From DATESZ01 sp035283845 (lineage in GTDB: Bacteria; Desulfobacterota; Syntrophia; Syntrophales; JACQWR01): a stretch of DNA of 37,296 nt. Position numbers and translations under genes: made by a program. Under the pieces are notes generated by a model. It was given only the letters and a program-made list of their open reading frames with translations, ran no database searches and was not told the origin of the DNA. Shown piece after piece: positions 8,510 to 15,667 of the stretch (positions within the stretch are counted from its first letter, which is position 1; every line of letters begins with the position of its first letter). The stretch lies in assembly GCA_035283845.1 (NCBI GenBank), contig DATESZ010000053.1, positions 1-37,296 on the forward strand, read 5' to 3'.

Positions 8510-8562
8510 CAAGGCGCTTTCAGGCGGAGCGCAAAAAAACGCCCTAGTGAAGCGCAATGTTC
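8505..8562 (+). other. attC-like imperfect hairpin at the RES/HNH gene junction
   Basis: The stop codon of the RES gene runs into AACA (8508-8511). Next come GCGCTTTCA (8514-8522), GGCG (8523-8526), a loop, CGCC (8540-8543), TGAAGCGC (8548-8555) and TGTT (8558-8561). The outer arms pair with one bulged T, and AACA pairs with TGTT at the base. Terminal AAC/GTT, interrupted stems and an unpaired base are hallmarks of integron attC sites. The strict RYYYAAC and GTTRRRY cores are not met, so this is at best a degenerate site. Confidence 0.4.
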
Positions 8563-8576
8563 ACGAGATCAGCATT

Positions 8577-9272
8577 ATGGCTCAACGCAAGAAGAACCCT
8601 ATAATTGACACGGATGTCCTTCTAAAGAGCAAGAGACGCTGTTGTCTATGTTTTGGCCTGAATTGCGATTCCAGAGAGAAGAAGGGGCAGATTGCACATC
8701 TTGACCGTAACTCAGCCAATAGCAAGCCAGACAATTTGGCTTTCTTATGCTTCGATCATCATGACGGATACGATTCCAAAACCAGCCAATCGAAGTCTAT
8801 TCAAATCAACGAAGTGAAAGCTTACCGCGACGATCTGTATCAGTATATCGAGAGCGGCAAACTTCGTGATAGCGTAATCCCCGAAAAGCCTGAGCAGAAA
8901 GATGAGTATAATGAAATTTATTCTTATTTAAGTTGCCTCTACAACGATATCGGCTTGTTCGTTAAGCAATATTACAATTCCGAAAACTCACATAATAATC
9001 AAGCATCCAAGGCACTACATGAAAGAACGAAAGAATTTGTTCCGTTGTCAGCGAAATATGAACTGTCGCTATCAAAAGAACTTTATGCGGAAATAACAGC
9101 TTTTTTTGATCTATTGCTTGATTATAAAAATAGAGTTGAAGGCGCTGTTTCTATCAATAGGGATGAAACGGCATACAAGCGCTGGCTGGCAATAAACACA
9201 GAGTTTTACGAAAATTCAGCACCAATGCTCGAAAGGCTGCGTAATGGGATCGAACAAGTTCATGCCAGATGA
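8577..9272 (+). CDS. HNH-type zinc-finger protein, possible endonuclease
   Basis: 231 residues. The N-terminal third is an HNH-like fold: Cys22-x2-Cys25, then QIAHLDRNSAN with His41 and Asp43, PDNLAFLC with Asn53 and Cys58, and FDHHDGYDS with His61/His62. The remainder is helical with no motif I recognise (YEL.L.KELYAEITAFFDLLL). I chose ATG 8577; the frame is open upstream with a GTG at 8547 inside the attC-like hairpin. It follows the RES gene by 67 bp and shares its AT-rich composition. Similar small HNH proteins are common in defence and mobile regions. A nuclease role is inferred from the motif only. Confidence 0.65.
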   Translation: MAQRKKNPIIDTDVLLKSKRRCCLCFGLNCDSREKKGQIAHLDRNSANSKPDNLAFLCFDHHDGYDSKTSQSKSIQINEVKAYRDDLYQYIESGKLRDSVIPEKPEQKDEYNEIYSYLSCLYNDIGLFVKQYYNSENSHNNQASKALHERTKEFVPLSAKYELSLSKELYAEITAFFDLLLDYKNRVEGAVSINRDETAYKRWLAINTEFYENSAPMLERLRNGIEQVHAR

Positions 9273-9351
9273 AACGTCATTGTAGAAAAGGAGTCATGAA
9301 ATTGATGACTGTCTTCATTCTGGAAAGAAACCCTTATTGCTAAAATATCTC

Positions 9352-9387
9352 TTGACATGTCCGGGGTGTTGTATAGTATAATACAAC
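9352..9387 (+). promoter_or_regulatory. Promoter and palindromic operator of the Xre/ImmA pair
   Basis: TTGACA (9352-9357) is followed by TATAAT (9377-9382); the 19-bp spacer is long. The palindrome GTTGTAT-6 bp-ATACAAC (9368-9387) has perfect 7-bp arms and covers the -10 box. Autorepression by the Xre protein encoded just downstream is the natural reading. A strong ribosome site, AGGAGGGAGGTG, follows at 9388-9399. Confidence 0.7.
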
Positions 9388-9404
9388 AGGAGGGAGGTGA
9401 GATC

Positions 9405-9782
9405 ATGATTGCAAAGACATTCGGTAATTTTTTTAAGCAAAAAAGAATCAACCTTGGCCTGACGTTAAGAGAATTTTGCCGTATTCATGAGTTAGATCCG
9501 GGAAACATCAGTAAACTGGAAAGAGGTCTTTCAAAACCGCCGCAGTCGCAAGAGTCGTTGGCTAAATACACTGCCATGCTGCATATTGAGGAAGGCTCCG
9601 AGGAATGGCGTGAATTCTCTGATTTGGCTGCGACAAGCGCCGGCAAGTTACCGGAAGATATAATTTCCAACGAAGAAATAATGAGTGCTCTGCCGGTTCT
9701 TTTTAGGACGGCCAGAAAGGAAAACCTGAATGAAGAGACCTTGATGAAACTTGTCTCAGCTATTAAAAAGGATTTGCGTTGA
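9405..9782 (+). CDS. Xre-family HTH transcriptional regulator/antitoxin
   Basis: 125 residues. The start at ATG 9405 is fixed by AGGAGGGAGGTG just upstream; the open frame extends earlier but overlaps the promoter. The N-terminal HTH reads FGNFFKQKRINLGLTLREFCRIHELDPGNISKLERG (residues 6-41), followed by a helical C-terminal region that may contact its partner. Its stop overlaps the TTG start of the ImmA-like gene (TTGA), indicating translational coupling. It probably binds the palindrome over its own promoter. Confidence 0.85.
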   Translation: MIAKTFGNFFKQKRINLGLTLREFCRIHELDPGNISKLERGLSKPPQSQESLAKYTAMLHIEEGSEEWREFSDLAATSAGKLPEDIISNEEIMSALPVLFRTARKENLNEETLMKLVSAIKKDLR

Positions 9783-10414
9783 AGCTTAATTTGCCTCGTT
9801 ATACCTATTCGGAAGTAGGTAGAATTGCCAATAATTTTCTTAAGGAGCACCATCCCTCCCTGGATATTCCTATACCTGTTGAGGACATTCTGGATTTGAA
9901 AATGGGCTTCCATATTTTCCCTTTTCCAAGATTGTTCAAAGACTTCGGACTAAACGGTTTTCTCAGCTCCGATATGTCGACGATTTATGTAGATGAAGTC
10001 CAGTACGATCAATACAATGAAAAATACCGCTACACCCTTGCCCATGAATTGGGGCATTACGTTTTACATAAGTCGGTCTACGAGAATCTGCCATATAAAT
10101 CGCCGGAAGAATTTGTTCATTGGAGACTGCATGTTCCTCCGGAAGAGATAGGCTGGTTTGAAACACACGGGAATTGGTTTGCCGGTCATTTGCTTGTGCC
10201 GACAAGCTGCCTTGAAGAAGTGTGCCGGGATATTGTTCTTAAATATCAAGATACCTTTTCGGAATTCGATTCTATTCCCGATGACATCTGGTCATATATA
10301 TCCAATGAGGTTGCCACCTATTTTGATGTTAACCCGCCAGTTGTTGAAGCACAGATCAGAAAAGAAAGCATCATCCAGAAAATTCCGATTCGGGGAAAGG
10401 ATCTGAAAACATAA
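9779..10414 (+). CDS. immA: ImmA/IrrE-family metallopeptidase
   Basis: 211 residues. The zinc motif is HELGH at His89-Glu90-x2-His93 in YTLAHELGHYVLH. The downstream motif ETHGNWFAGHLLVP supplies the likely third ligand, Glu128. ImmA/IrrE peptidases cleave a partner Xre repressor, often in response to DNA damage or phage signals, and pairs of this kind control mobile elements. The start is TTG 9779 overlapping the end of the Xre gene. Whether this pair controls the neighbouring RES/HNH genes cannot be told from sequence. Confidence 0.85.
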   Translation: MKLNLPRYTYSEVGRIANNFLKEHHPSLDIPIPVEDILDLKMGFHIFPFPRLFKDFGLNGFLSSDMSTIYVDEVQYDQYNEKYRYTLAHELGHYVLHKSVYENLPYKSPEEFVHWRLHVPPEEIGWFETHGNWFAGHLLVPTSCLEEVCRDIVLKYQDTFSEFDSIPDDIWSYISNEVATYFDVNPPVVEAQIRKESIIQKIPIRGKDLKT

Positions 10415-10543
10415 TAGTTTCCGGATATCTTGTTTATAGGAATGAAATGGATATACCTGTGTTTACAAAGCTAAAAGCAATTAAAACATAGTAAGGGGAG
10501 AGAAAGGCGCAAAGGCCTGTCAATAATAAGGAGGTAAAATAAG

Positions 10544-10852
10544 ATGGCAGAATCACAAAGTCACAAGCGCGCAAAGAGTAATGCTCCGGGTGAAACTGAG
10601 GTAAAAATTCCTGGTGGAAGGCGATTGGACGCCGCCACACCAACAACCGCTACTGAGATTGAACGAAATATTCAAAACATCCCTAAGGCGGTTAAGCGGC
10701 TAAAAGACAGCAACAGACCGCGTAAGGTTTTACAGGTTCCCCAGAATCTCATGACTGATGCCGTTGCAGCAATGAAGAAGCAAGGCGTGTCCGGAACAGT
10801 AAAAAACCTTTCAAGTACGAAGCACCGCTCTGTTCCAAAGAAAGGGCAATAA
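10544..10852 (+). CDS. Small basic protein of unknown function
   Basis: 102 residues, rich in Lys/Arg/Ser, with no transmembrane segment or known motif that I can name. The start is well supported by AAGGAGGTAAAATAAG before ATG 10544. The C-terminal half (RKVLQVPQNLMTDAVAAMKKQGVSG, SSTKHRSVPKKGQ) looks structured; the N-terminus appears disordered. It sits between the ImmA gene and a methyltransferase remnant. A nucleic-acid-binding or antitoxin-like role is possible because of charge, but that is a guess. Confidence 0.6.
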   Translation: MAESQSHKRAKSNAPGETEVKIPGGRRLDAATPTTATEIERNIQNIPKAVKRLKDSNRPRKVLQVPQNLMTDAVAAMKKQGVSGTVKNLSSTKHRSVPKKGQ

Positions 10853-10890
10853 ACGTATTTCCATAAAATGGGAGGCGGCTCATTCCTTCT

Positions 10891-11046
10891 GAGCACGTCC
10901 AGAAAATCCTCGCCGATCCCGACAGCCCCGCCGTCCCATGCCTGGAAGCTGAGATCAATAATCTTGTTTACAACCTCTACGGCCTGACGGATAAGGAAAT
11001 TGCTATAATTGAGGAGAAAAGCGGATTGCACGAAGATAGGGCCTGA
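10891..11046 (+). pseudogene. Remnant of a second methyltransferase C-terminus
   Basis: The frame from 10891 to the TGA at 11044-11046 reads HVQKILADPDSPAVPCLEAEI, then NLVYNLYGLTDKEIAIIEEK. This aligns with the last 45 residues of the truncated methyltransferase ending at 7631 (RVRKILADPDSPTVPDLEADI, NQQVYTLYKLTPEEIKITEK). No start codon or upstream methyltransferase sequence precedes it. It is therefore a stranded 3' end of a homologous gene, about 3.4 kb from the first. Confidence 0.8.
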
Positions 11047-11065
11047 ATTATCCAGGGAAAGTATT

Positions 11066-12793
11066 ATGGATATCATGACATATTTGGTATTTGAAGATTT
11101 TTTCAACCAAATTGAAAAAAGCGGTTTGGCCCTTCCGCTATCATGTCTTGGCGATAAGCGAGTTATTGACGAAATAATAGACGAGCTTATAAGTGGGTTG
11201 GACCCGATAGAGACAATATCATATAGCTCCTTCTTGAACATGATTGTTCAGCACTGCGAACCAGAAGAATCAGCGCAATTGGGAAGAAAGGAGCTTACGG
11301 TCGTTGGTTTCGGAAAAGACATACCGGGCAACAAAGTGTTCTTCCATAGGGATTGCCTGTTGCATATGATGTCGTTGATAATTGCGGGATGTAAAGGCGG
11401 AGCTACACGTATAACGGGCGGAAATGACAGGCGCGGGACGACGAAATACTACAAAGCATTGCTTCTTATAAATAGTAAAATCAATGCAGTTGGCGAGAAT
11501 ACAAAGTACACACTCTTAAAGAATTATATCATACGAGATTACCCCATCTCATACTCTCCTAAAGCGACCCATACTATTTATTCAATAAGACTGCAGCGTT
11601 ATTGGTATATCTATAGCCAGATATTGCCCAAAATGGGGACGCATAAGGCAAAGATAATTTCTAAAGGCATACATGCTTTGGAAAACGATTCGGGGCTTAC
11701 ACTGCAAGAACACTATTTGGTATTAGCTGGTATACTGGACTGGTTTTTAATATTACCTGCTAAAAGACGAGAAAGGCAAAGCGAGGCAACTTCTTCATTA
11801 GGATTTGATCATCGCAACATTAATAGTTTTTATATAAGAAAAAATAATTTCCCCGATACCGACCGGTTGATTTACCTTATCAAGTTTATCGCGCGGGACA
11901 TAAATTGCCTTCGGGAACACTTTGCCAGAGACAGGCGGGATGAGGTATCCGGATCTTACAGGAACTTAAGAGATTTCTTCGATCAACCTATCTTTAAGAT
12001 TGACGATGATAACTTCTGTATCCTCGATTTGAAGTTTCTCATTGAAGGCCTGTGCTCTGGATTCCTATGGCGCATAAAGGACAAGGCATCTCTACAGAAC
12101 ATACATCAAGGTCTGAAAGGATATTACGGTCAACTTCTCGAAAAATACTTTGTCTTTCTTCTTGAACAGATATTCGGTCATACCAAGATTTCAAAAGCTA
12201 TAGACAGCGGCCCTGATTCTATTGTCGAGACCAAGGACTATTTGATTATTTTTGAATTTACGACCGAATATTACAGGTTTGCGTCTCTCTATAATGAATC
12301 AACAGACTTTTTTGTGAAGGATTTAAAGCGCTTGCTTTTTAATCGAGGGAAGGATGATCCAGATGGCAGAAATAAAAAGGACAAAGGCAAGTTCTTGAAG
12401 CTCAATGAATATCTGAATACTTCAGCAAAACAAGAGAAAAAAATAATACCCATTCTGGTTACAGAAAACTATCTTGGCGATTATGAACTTCTGAATCAGT
12501 TCGATAATGTCCTCGATAAAGAGATCCAAAAATATGGATTGACTAACATCCAGAAACACAAACCTTTAATCCTCTGTCTGGATGACCTTGAAATATTCTG
12601 GGCATTGAGCAATGAAGATAACGCTGTACAGGAGTTAGAAACAAGTTTTCAGACTTGGGGAACATCTGACAAAGGGAAGTTTTTGTACAACTTTTCTTAT
12701 TTCATATCGAGCCGAAGCGACGCCATTATAAGGAATGATAAGTACTTAGATTTTTTTGATTATTCCAAATTTTGGAATGAGCTTGCAGAATGA
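11066..12793 (+). CDS. Unknown large protein, possible divergent nuclease of a defence locus
   Basis: 575 residues from ATG 11066 (CAGGGAAA upstream); the frame opens at 11009 inside the methyltransferase remnant. I do not recognise a named family. The protein is soluble and mostly helical. Near residues 384-401 it has Asp384 (GPDSIVETKDY) then LIIFEFTTEYY with Glu397 and Thr399. A buried beta-strand with D...ExT shape resembles PD-(D/E)xK nuclease cores such as ECK in other defence proteins, but the usual Lys is missing here. The C-terminus has a hydrophobic strand followed by acidics (PLILCLDDLEIFWAL). AT-rich like its neighbours. It stands alone in its orientation block between the remnant and HEPN/MNT. 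Nuclease activity is only a hypothesis. Confidence 0.6.
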   Translation: MDIMTYLVFEDFFNQIEKSGLALPLSCLGDKRVIDEIIDELISGLDPIETISYSSFLNMIVQHCEPEESAQLGRKELTVVGFGKDIPGNKVFFHRDCLLHMMSLIIAGCKGGATRITGGNDRRGTTKYYKALLLINSKINAVGENTKYTLLKNYIIRDYPISYSPKATHTIYSIRLQRYWYIYSQILPKMGTHKAKIISKGIHALENDSGLTLQEHYLVLAGILDWFLILPAKRRERQSEATSSLGFDHRNINSFYIRKNNFPDTDRLIYLIKFIARDINCLREHFARDRRDEVSGSYRNLRDFFDQPIFKIDDDNFCILDLKFLIEGLCSGFLWRIKDKASLQNIHQGLKGYYGQLLEKYFVFLLEQIFGHTKISKAIDSGPDSIVETKDYLIIFEFTTEYYRFASLYNESTDFFVKDLKRLLFNRGKDDPDGRNKKDKGKFLKLNEYLNTSAKQEKKIIPILVTENYLGDYELLNQFDNVLDKEIQKYGLTNIQKHKPLILCLDDLEIFWALSNEDNAVQELETSFQTWGTSDKGKFLYNFSYFISSRSDAIIRNDKYLDFFDYSKFWNELAE

Positions 12794-12918
12794 AGGACGA
12801 AAAAAGATTTATAAATACTCAATGGACGACGATTATTCTCATGCTGTAAAACGGGGGTCGCTTGTTGCGTTAAAATAAAAAAGAACATATGCACAATCAT
12901 TGAATAGGAGAACAATAC

Positions 12919-13299
12919 ATGACAAAGCCATCCGATGAATGGCTCCTTCAGGCAGACTATGACATGGAAACGGCGGATGCTATGTTTGACAAGGGGCGTT
13001 ACATATATACTGTATTCATGTGTCACCTTTCGATTGAAAAGGCATTGAAAGGACTTTATCAAAAACGCTTGACCGAATTGCCGCCGAAAGTACATAACTT
13101 AATATATCTTGCTGAAAGAACGGGGATTAGTCTTCCGGAAAATCTGAACGACCATATGGTATACTTGAACAGATTGAGCATCCCCACTCGCTATCCTGAA
13201 GACCTTCGGAAGGCCCAGACGGTCTTGAACAAGGAGAAATCATTTGAAATTCTTGAACAAAGTAGGAAGGTGCTGAAATGGATAAAAACACAGTTTTAG
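12919..13299 (+). CDS. HEPN-domain protein (toxin of a HEPN/MNT pair)
   Basis: 126 residues with the HEPN family pattern. DEWLLQADYDMETADAMFDKGRYIYTVFMCHLSIEKALKGLY at the N-terminus is followed by HNLIYLAERTG and TRYPED near residues 90-95. GAATAGGAGAACA precedes the ATG at 12919. It overlaps the nucleotidyltransferase gene by 22 bp. In this widespread pair the HEPN protein is an RNase and the MNT partner neutralises it by nucleotide transfer. The pairing is seen directly; biochemical roles are from the family. Confidence 0.85.
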   Translation: MTKPSDEWLLQADYDMETADAMFDKGRYIYTVFMCHLSIEKALKGLYQKRLTELPPKVHNLIYLAERTGISLPENLNDHMVYLNRLSIPTRYPEDLRKAQTVLNKEKSFEILEQSRKVLKWIKTQF

Positions 13300-13637
13300 A
13301 AGCTATCCTTTTTATGGAAAGCACATTGAGGGCTGACGGCCTGAATGTGGACATGATGATTCTTTTCGGTTCACATGCCGGGGCTACGGCGACAAAAGAA
13401 AGTGATATCGATGTGGCGATCATATCGGAGGACTTTGAAGATAAGGATATTTTTGAGCGTATAGAAATGACGAAAAACGCCGAAATACAGACAATCAGGA
13501 AATACTTGATCCCGCTGGATGTTATCACCTTGTCTTCCGGAGAGCTGCAAAGCGAAAGCTCCCTCATCGCGGCATATGCAAAACGGGGAGAGGTTGTGTC
13601 TTCGGCTGACAAGGCGTTAAGAGAAAAGTCTCTTTAA
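13278..13637 (+). CDS. MNT-type minimal nucleotidyltransferase (antitoxin of the HEPN/MNT pair)
   Basis: 119 residues. The nucleotidyltransferase signature GS-x10-DxD is present: LFGSHAGATATKESDIDVAII, residues about 30-50. The third acidic residue is probably Asp76 or nearby, in LIPLDVITL. The gene starts inside the end of the HEPN frame at ATG 13278 (GGAAGGTGCTGAA upstream), so the two are co-translated. A GC hairpin follows at 13643. Confidence 0.87.
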   Translation: MDKNTVLEAILFMESTLRADGLNVDMMILFGSHAGATATKESDIDVAIISEDFEDKDIFERIEMTKNAEIQTIRKYLIPLDVITLSSGELQSESSLIAAYAKRGEVVSSADKALREKSL

Positions 13638-13642
13638 GCAGC

Positions 13643-13662
13643 GACCGCCTGCTGAGGCGGTC
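13643..13662 (+). terminator. Stem-loop after the HEPN/MNT operon
   Basis: GACCGCC-TGCTGA-GGCGGTC is a perfect 7-bp stem only 6 bp after the MNT stop codon. There is no clear T-run, so it may be a weak or Rho-assisted terminator. Confidence 0.5.
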
Positions 13663-13861
13663 CCCGAGCTCCTTCTACCTCCATTGGTAGATGAGTTGGC
13701 CCTTTTATGAAATAGATTGCCGCCCTTTGTCAAGCAGTTTTTACAACGCTACGGATATCGTTACCCCTAACCTGATCGTGGCTGCCCAAGCAACGGCGGC
13801 AACAGGCGATATCTTCCCGGCAATTGATCGAACGGCCATGAAAATGTGCCGGCCTCCGGCC

Positions 13862-13913
13862 GTTATGTGCCATCTTCCCGTTCGCTTGGCACAAAATAAC
13901 GATGGCACATAAC
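13862..13913. repeat. Perfect 13-bp inverted repeat, recombinase-site-like
   Basis: GTTATGTGCCATC (13862-13874) and GATGGCACATAAC (13901-13913) are exact reverse complements 26 bp apart. A third, weaker copy (GGCACAAAATAAC) lies in the interval. Tandem half-sites of this size are seen at ends recognised by tyrosine recombinases, but no recombinase gene is nearby. Confidence 0.7.
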
Positions 13914-14005
13914 CGACATCCGGCTTAAACCTGCCTGGTAAATGCATGATAATGCTTTATAAATGCATTATTCAGTCAAGGCAGATTGCAGTACACTTTC
14001 AGGTC

Positions 14006-14042
14006 GTTATCGGACATCTTAAATCGCTGTATGTCCAATAAG
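14006..14042. repeat. Second inverted repeat with a related half-site
   Basis: GTTATCGGACATC (14006-14018) pairs with ATGTCCAATAA (14031-14041) with one mismatch in 11. The left arm shares GTTAT....CATC with the left arm of the repeat at 13862. A further GATGTCC lies at 14045-14051. Confidence 0.6.
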
Positions 14043-14083
14043 ACGATGTCCTGTTCGATGAATGCATCGCAACGAGGTCGGGT

Positions 14084-15667
14084 ATGAAAGAAATCCAGCT
14101 ATTCACGTCGGCAATGAATGCCACGGGGCACACCCAGGCGGCGCGCGCCTTCGGCATCGATCTGGGAACCACCAATTCCAGCGTCGCGGAGGCTTCATGG
14201 ACGCCCGGGGAGAGGCCGCTCTGCCGGGTTCTGGAGATCGATCAACCACTCTGGCCGGCGGGAACCATGACGAGCTCCCTCGTGCCCTCGGTGGTAGCCG
14301 TTCTGGACAACGAAGGTCCGATGGTCGGCGAAGGGGCGAAAAGGTTGCGAACCAGACCCCAGGAGGCCAACCTCTTTCCGGAAAGGAACCTGTTTTACGA
14401 GACCAAGAACGATATGGGGTTGCGCAAGGCCTACCATCGTGCGCCTGAATCCTTCAACCACGCCTCGAAGATCGCCGGTCACATCCTCCGTTTCCTGAAG
14501 GACGCCGCATGTCAGGAAGGGCAAGGCGAGCCTGTGCATTTCTGCGTCACGGTGCCCGCGTCCTTCCAACTCAACCAACGCCGGGACACGCTGCTCGCCT
14601 GTGGTTATGCGGGCATCGAGCTTCAGGATGACGATCTCCTCGATGAGCCGACGGCTGCCCTCATCGACTACATCATAAGCGAGGGGACCGACCGAATCGT
14701 CGAGGTGTGCAAGACAACCAGGTGCGTCGTCTTCGATTTCGGCGGCGGCACCTGCGATGTGTCCGTATTGGAAATCACAGGAGACAAAAAAACAAAACAG
14801 ATTCTGATGGGCCAGATTGCCGTTTCCCGTTATCATCGCCTGGGAGGCGGGGATCTGGACGCCGCAATCGTCCACGAATACCTGATTCCCTCGTTGCTGA
14901 AGGAAAACAGTTTGGGGCCGCTTGATCTTACTTGGGCGGAAAAGAAACGCGGGCTCGAACCACAACTTCTGGGAACGGCTGAAGCCCTGAAGGAGGCCCT
15001 CTGCCGAGAGATCGACCGGCTGAAGAAATTTGGCAAATACGACGAAGCAGACAAAGAAGAGGTGATGGCGAGGCAGCCGGGAATTACCCTTTATCTGGGG
15101 AAGCGATCATTCCACCTGGCCCGCCCTACCCTGACCGCGACGCAATGGGAAACAATCGTGGCGCCATTTCTCGACCGGGATCTCCTCTATGCAAAACAGA
15201 CGGAATTCCGTCTGACCCAGTCCATCCTCGCCCCCCTCCAGGACGCCCTGGATCGGGCCGGCCAGAAGCCGGAAGAAATTGATTTCTGTCTTATGGTTGG
15301 AGGGAGTTCCCTGATTCCCCAGGTACGGGAGGCGGTCGAGGCGTTTTTTCAGAAGAGCGCCGTCGGTTTTTTTCAGGATCCCCTCACCATCCAGCTTTCC
15401 GTCGCCCGTGGCGCTGCTTGGAACAGCCTCTACAAGGCCATGACCGGGCAGAACCTCATTCGCCCTATCCTCCATGATGCTTTGTCGCTGGTCACCACGG
15501 GTGAAGGGCTCTTTCCGCTTGTCCCAGCGCAGACGACCCTTCCCTATCCTGCTGAAGACGCCTGGGCTCGGGTGGAATTGGTCATTCCTGCCTACCGAGG
15601 ATCTATTCACGGAGAAGCTGCTCTTGAAAGTCGTAAGCGCAAAGGATGGACAGACGATATTTCATGA
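14084..15667 (+). pseudogene. Hsp70-family protein, frameshifted in its substrate-binding domain
   Basis: 527 residues before a premature stop. The actin-like ATPase domain is well kept: FGIDLGTTNSSVAEA (phosphate 1), CVVFDFGGGTCDVSVLEI (phosphate 2), LDEPTAALIDY, and FCLMVGGSSLIPQVREAV (adenosine motif). From about residue 507 the frame drifts into non-homologous sequence (GSIHGEAALESRKRKGW). In the +1 frame the substrate-binding beta domain continues naturally (EDLFTEKLLLKVVSAKDGQ, then EHVTAGTEIVMEYRITAGK). A single-base shift near 15595-15605 explains this. The length is that of a DnaK-like protein cut before its lid. GC content resembles the chromosome rather than the AT-rich TA genes upstream. 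Confidence 0.8.

Larger units (their letters stand above)
13663..14083 (+). other. Gene-free stretch with clustered inverted repeats
   Basis: About 420 bp with no convincing gene; short frames on both strands lack ribosome sites. It holds two inverted-repeat pairs, described separately (13862-13913 and 14006-14042), and a half-site-like GGCACAAAATAAC near 13888-13900. It separates the AT-rich toxin-antitoxin part from the GC-rich Hsp70/UvrD part of the block, so it may be an old insertion or deletion junction. Confidence 0.5.

Noticed and set aside
13670..13700. tRNA-like snippet (CTACC...GGTAG with TTGG nearby)
   Set aside because: No acceptor stem, anticodon arm or T-arm can be completed around it.
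13691..13947. Two short opposing frames in the gap between HEPN/MNT and Hsp70
   Set aside because: No ribosome sites, no recognisable domain, and they cover inverted repeats.
14062..14448. Alternative + frame at the start of the Hsp70 gene
   Set aside because: Out of frame with the obvious phosphate-1 motif; Arg/Gly-rich shadow composition.
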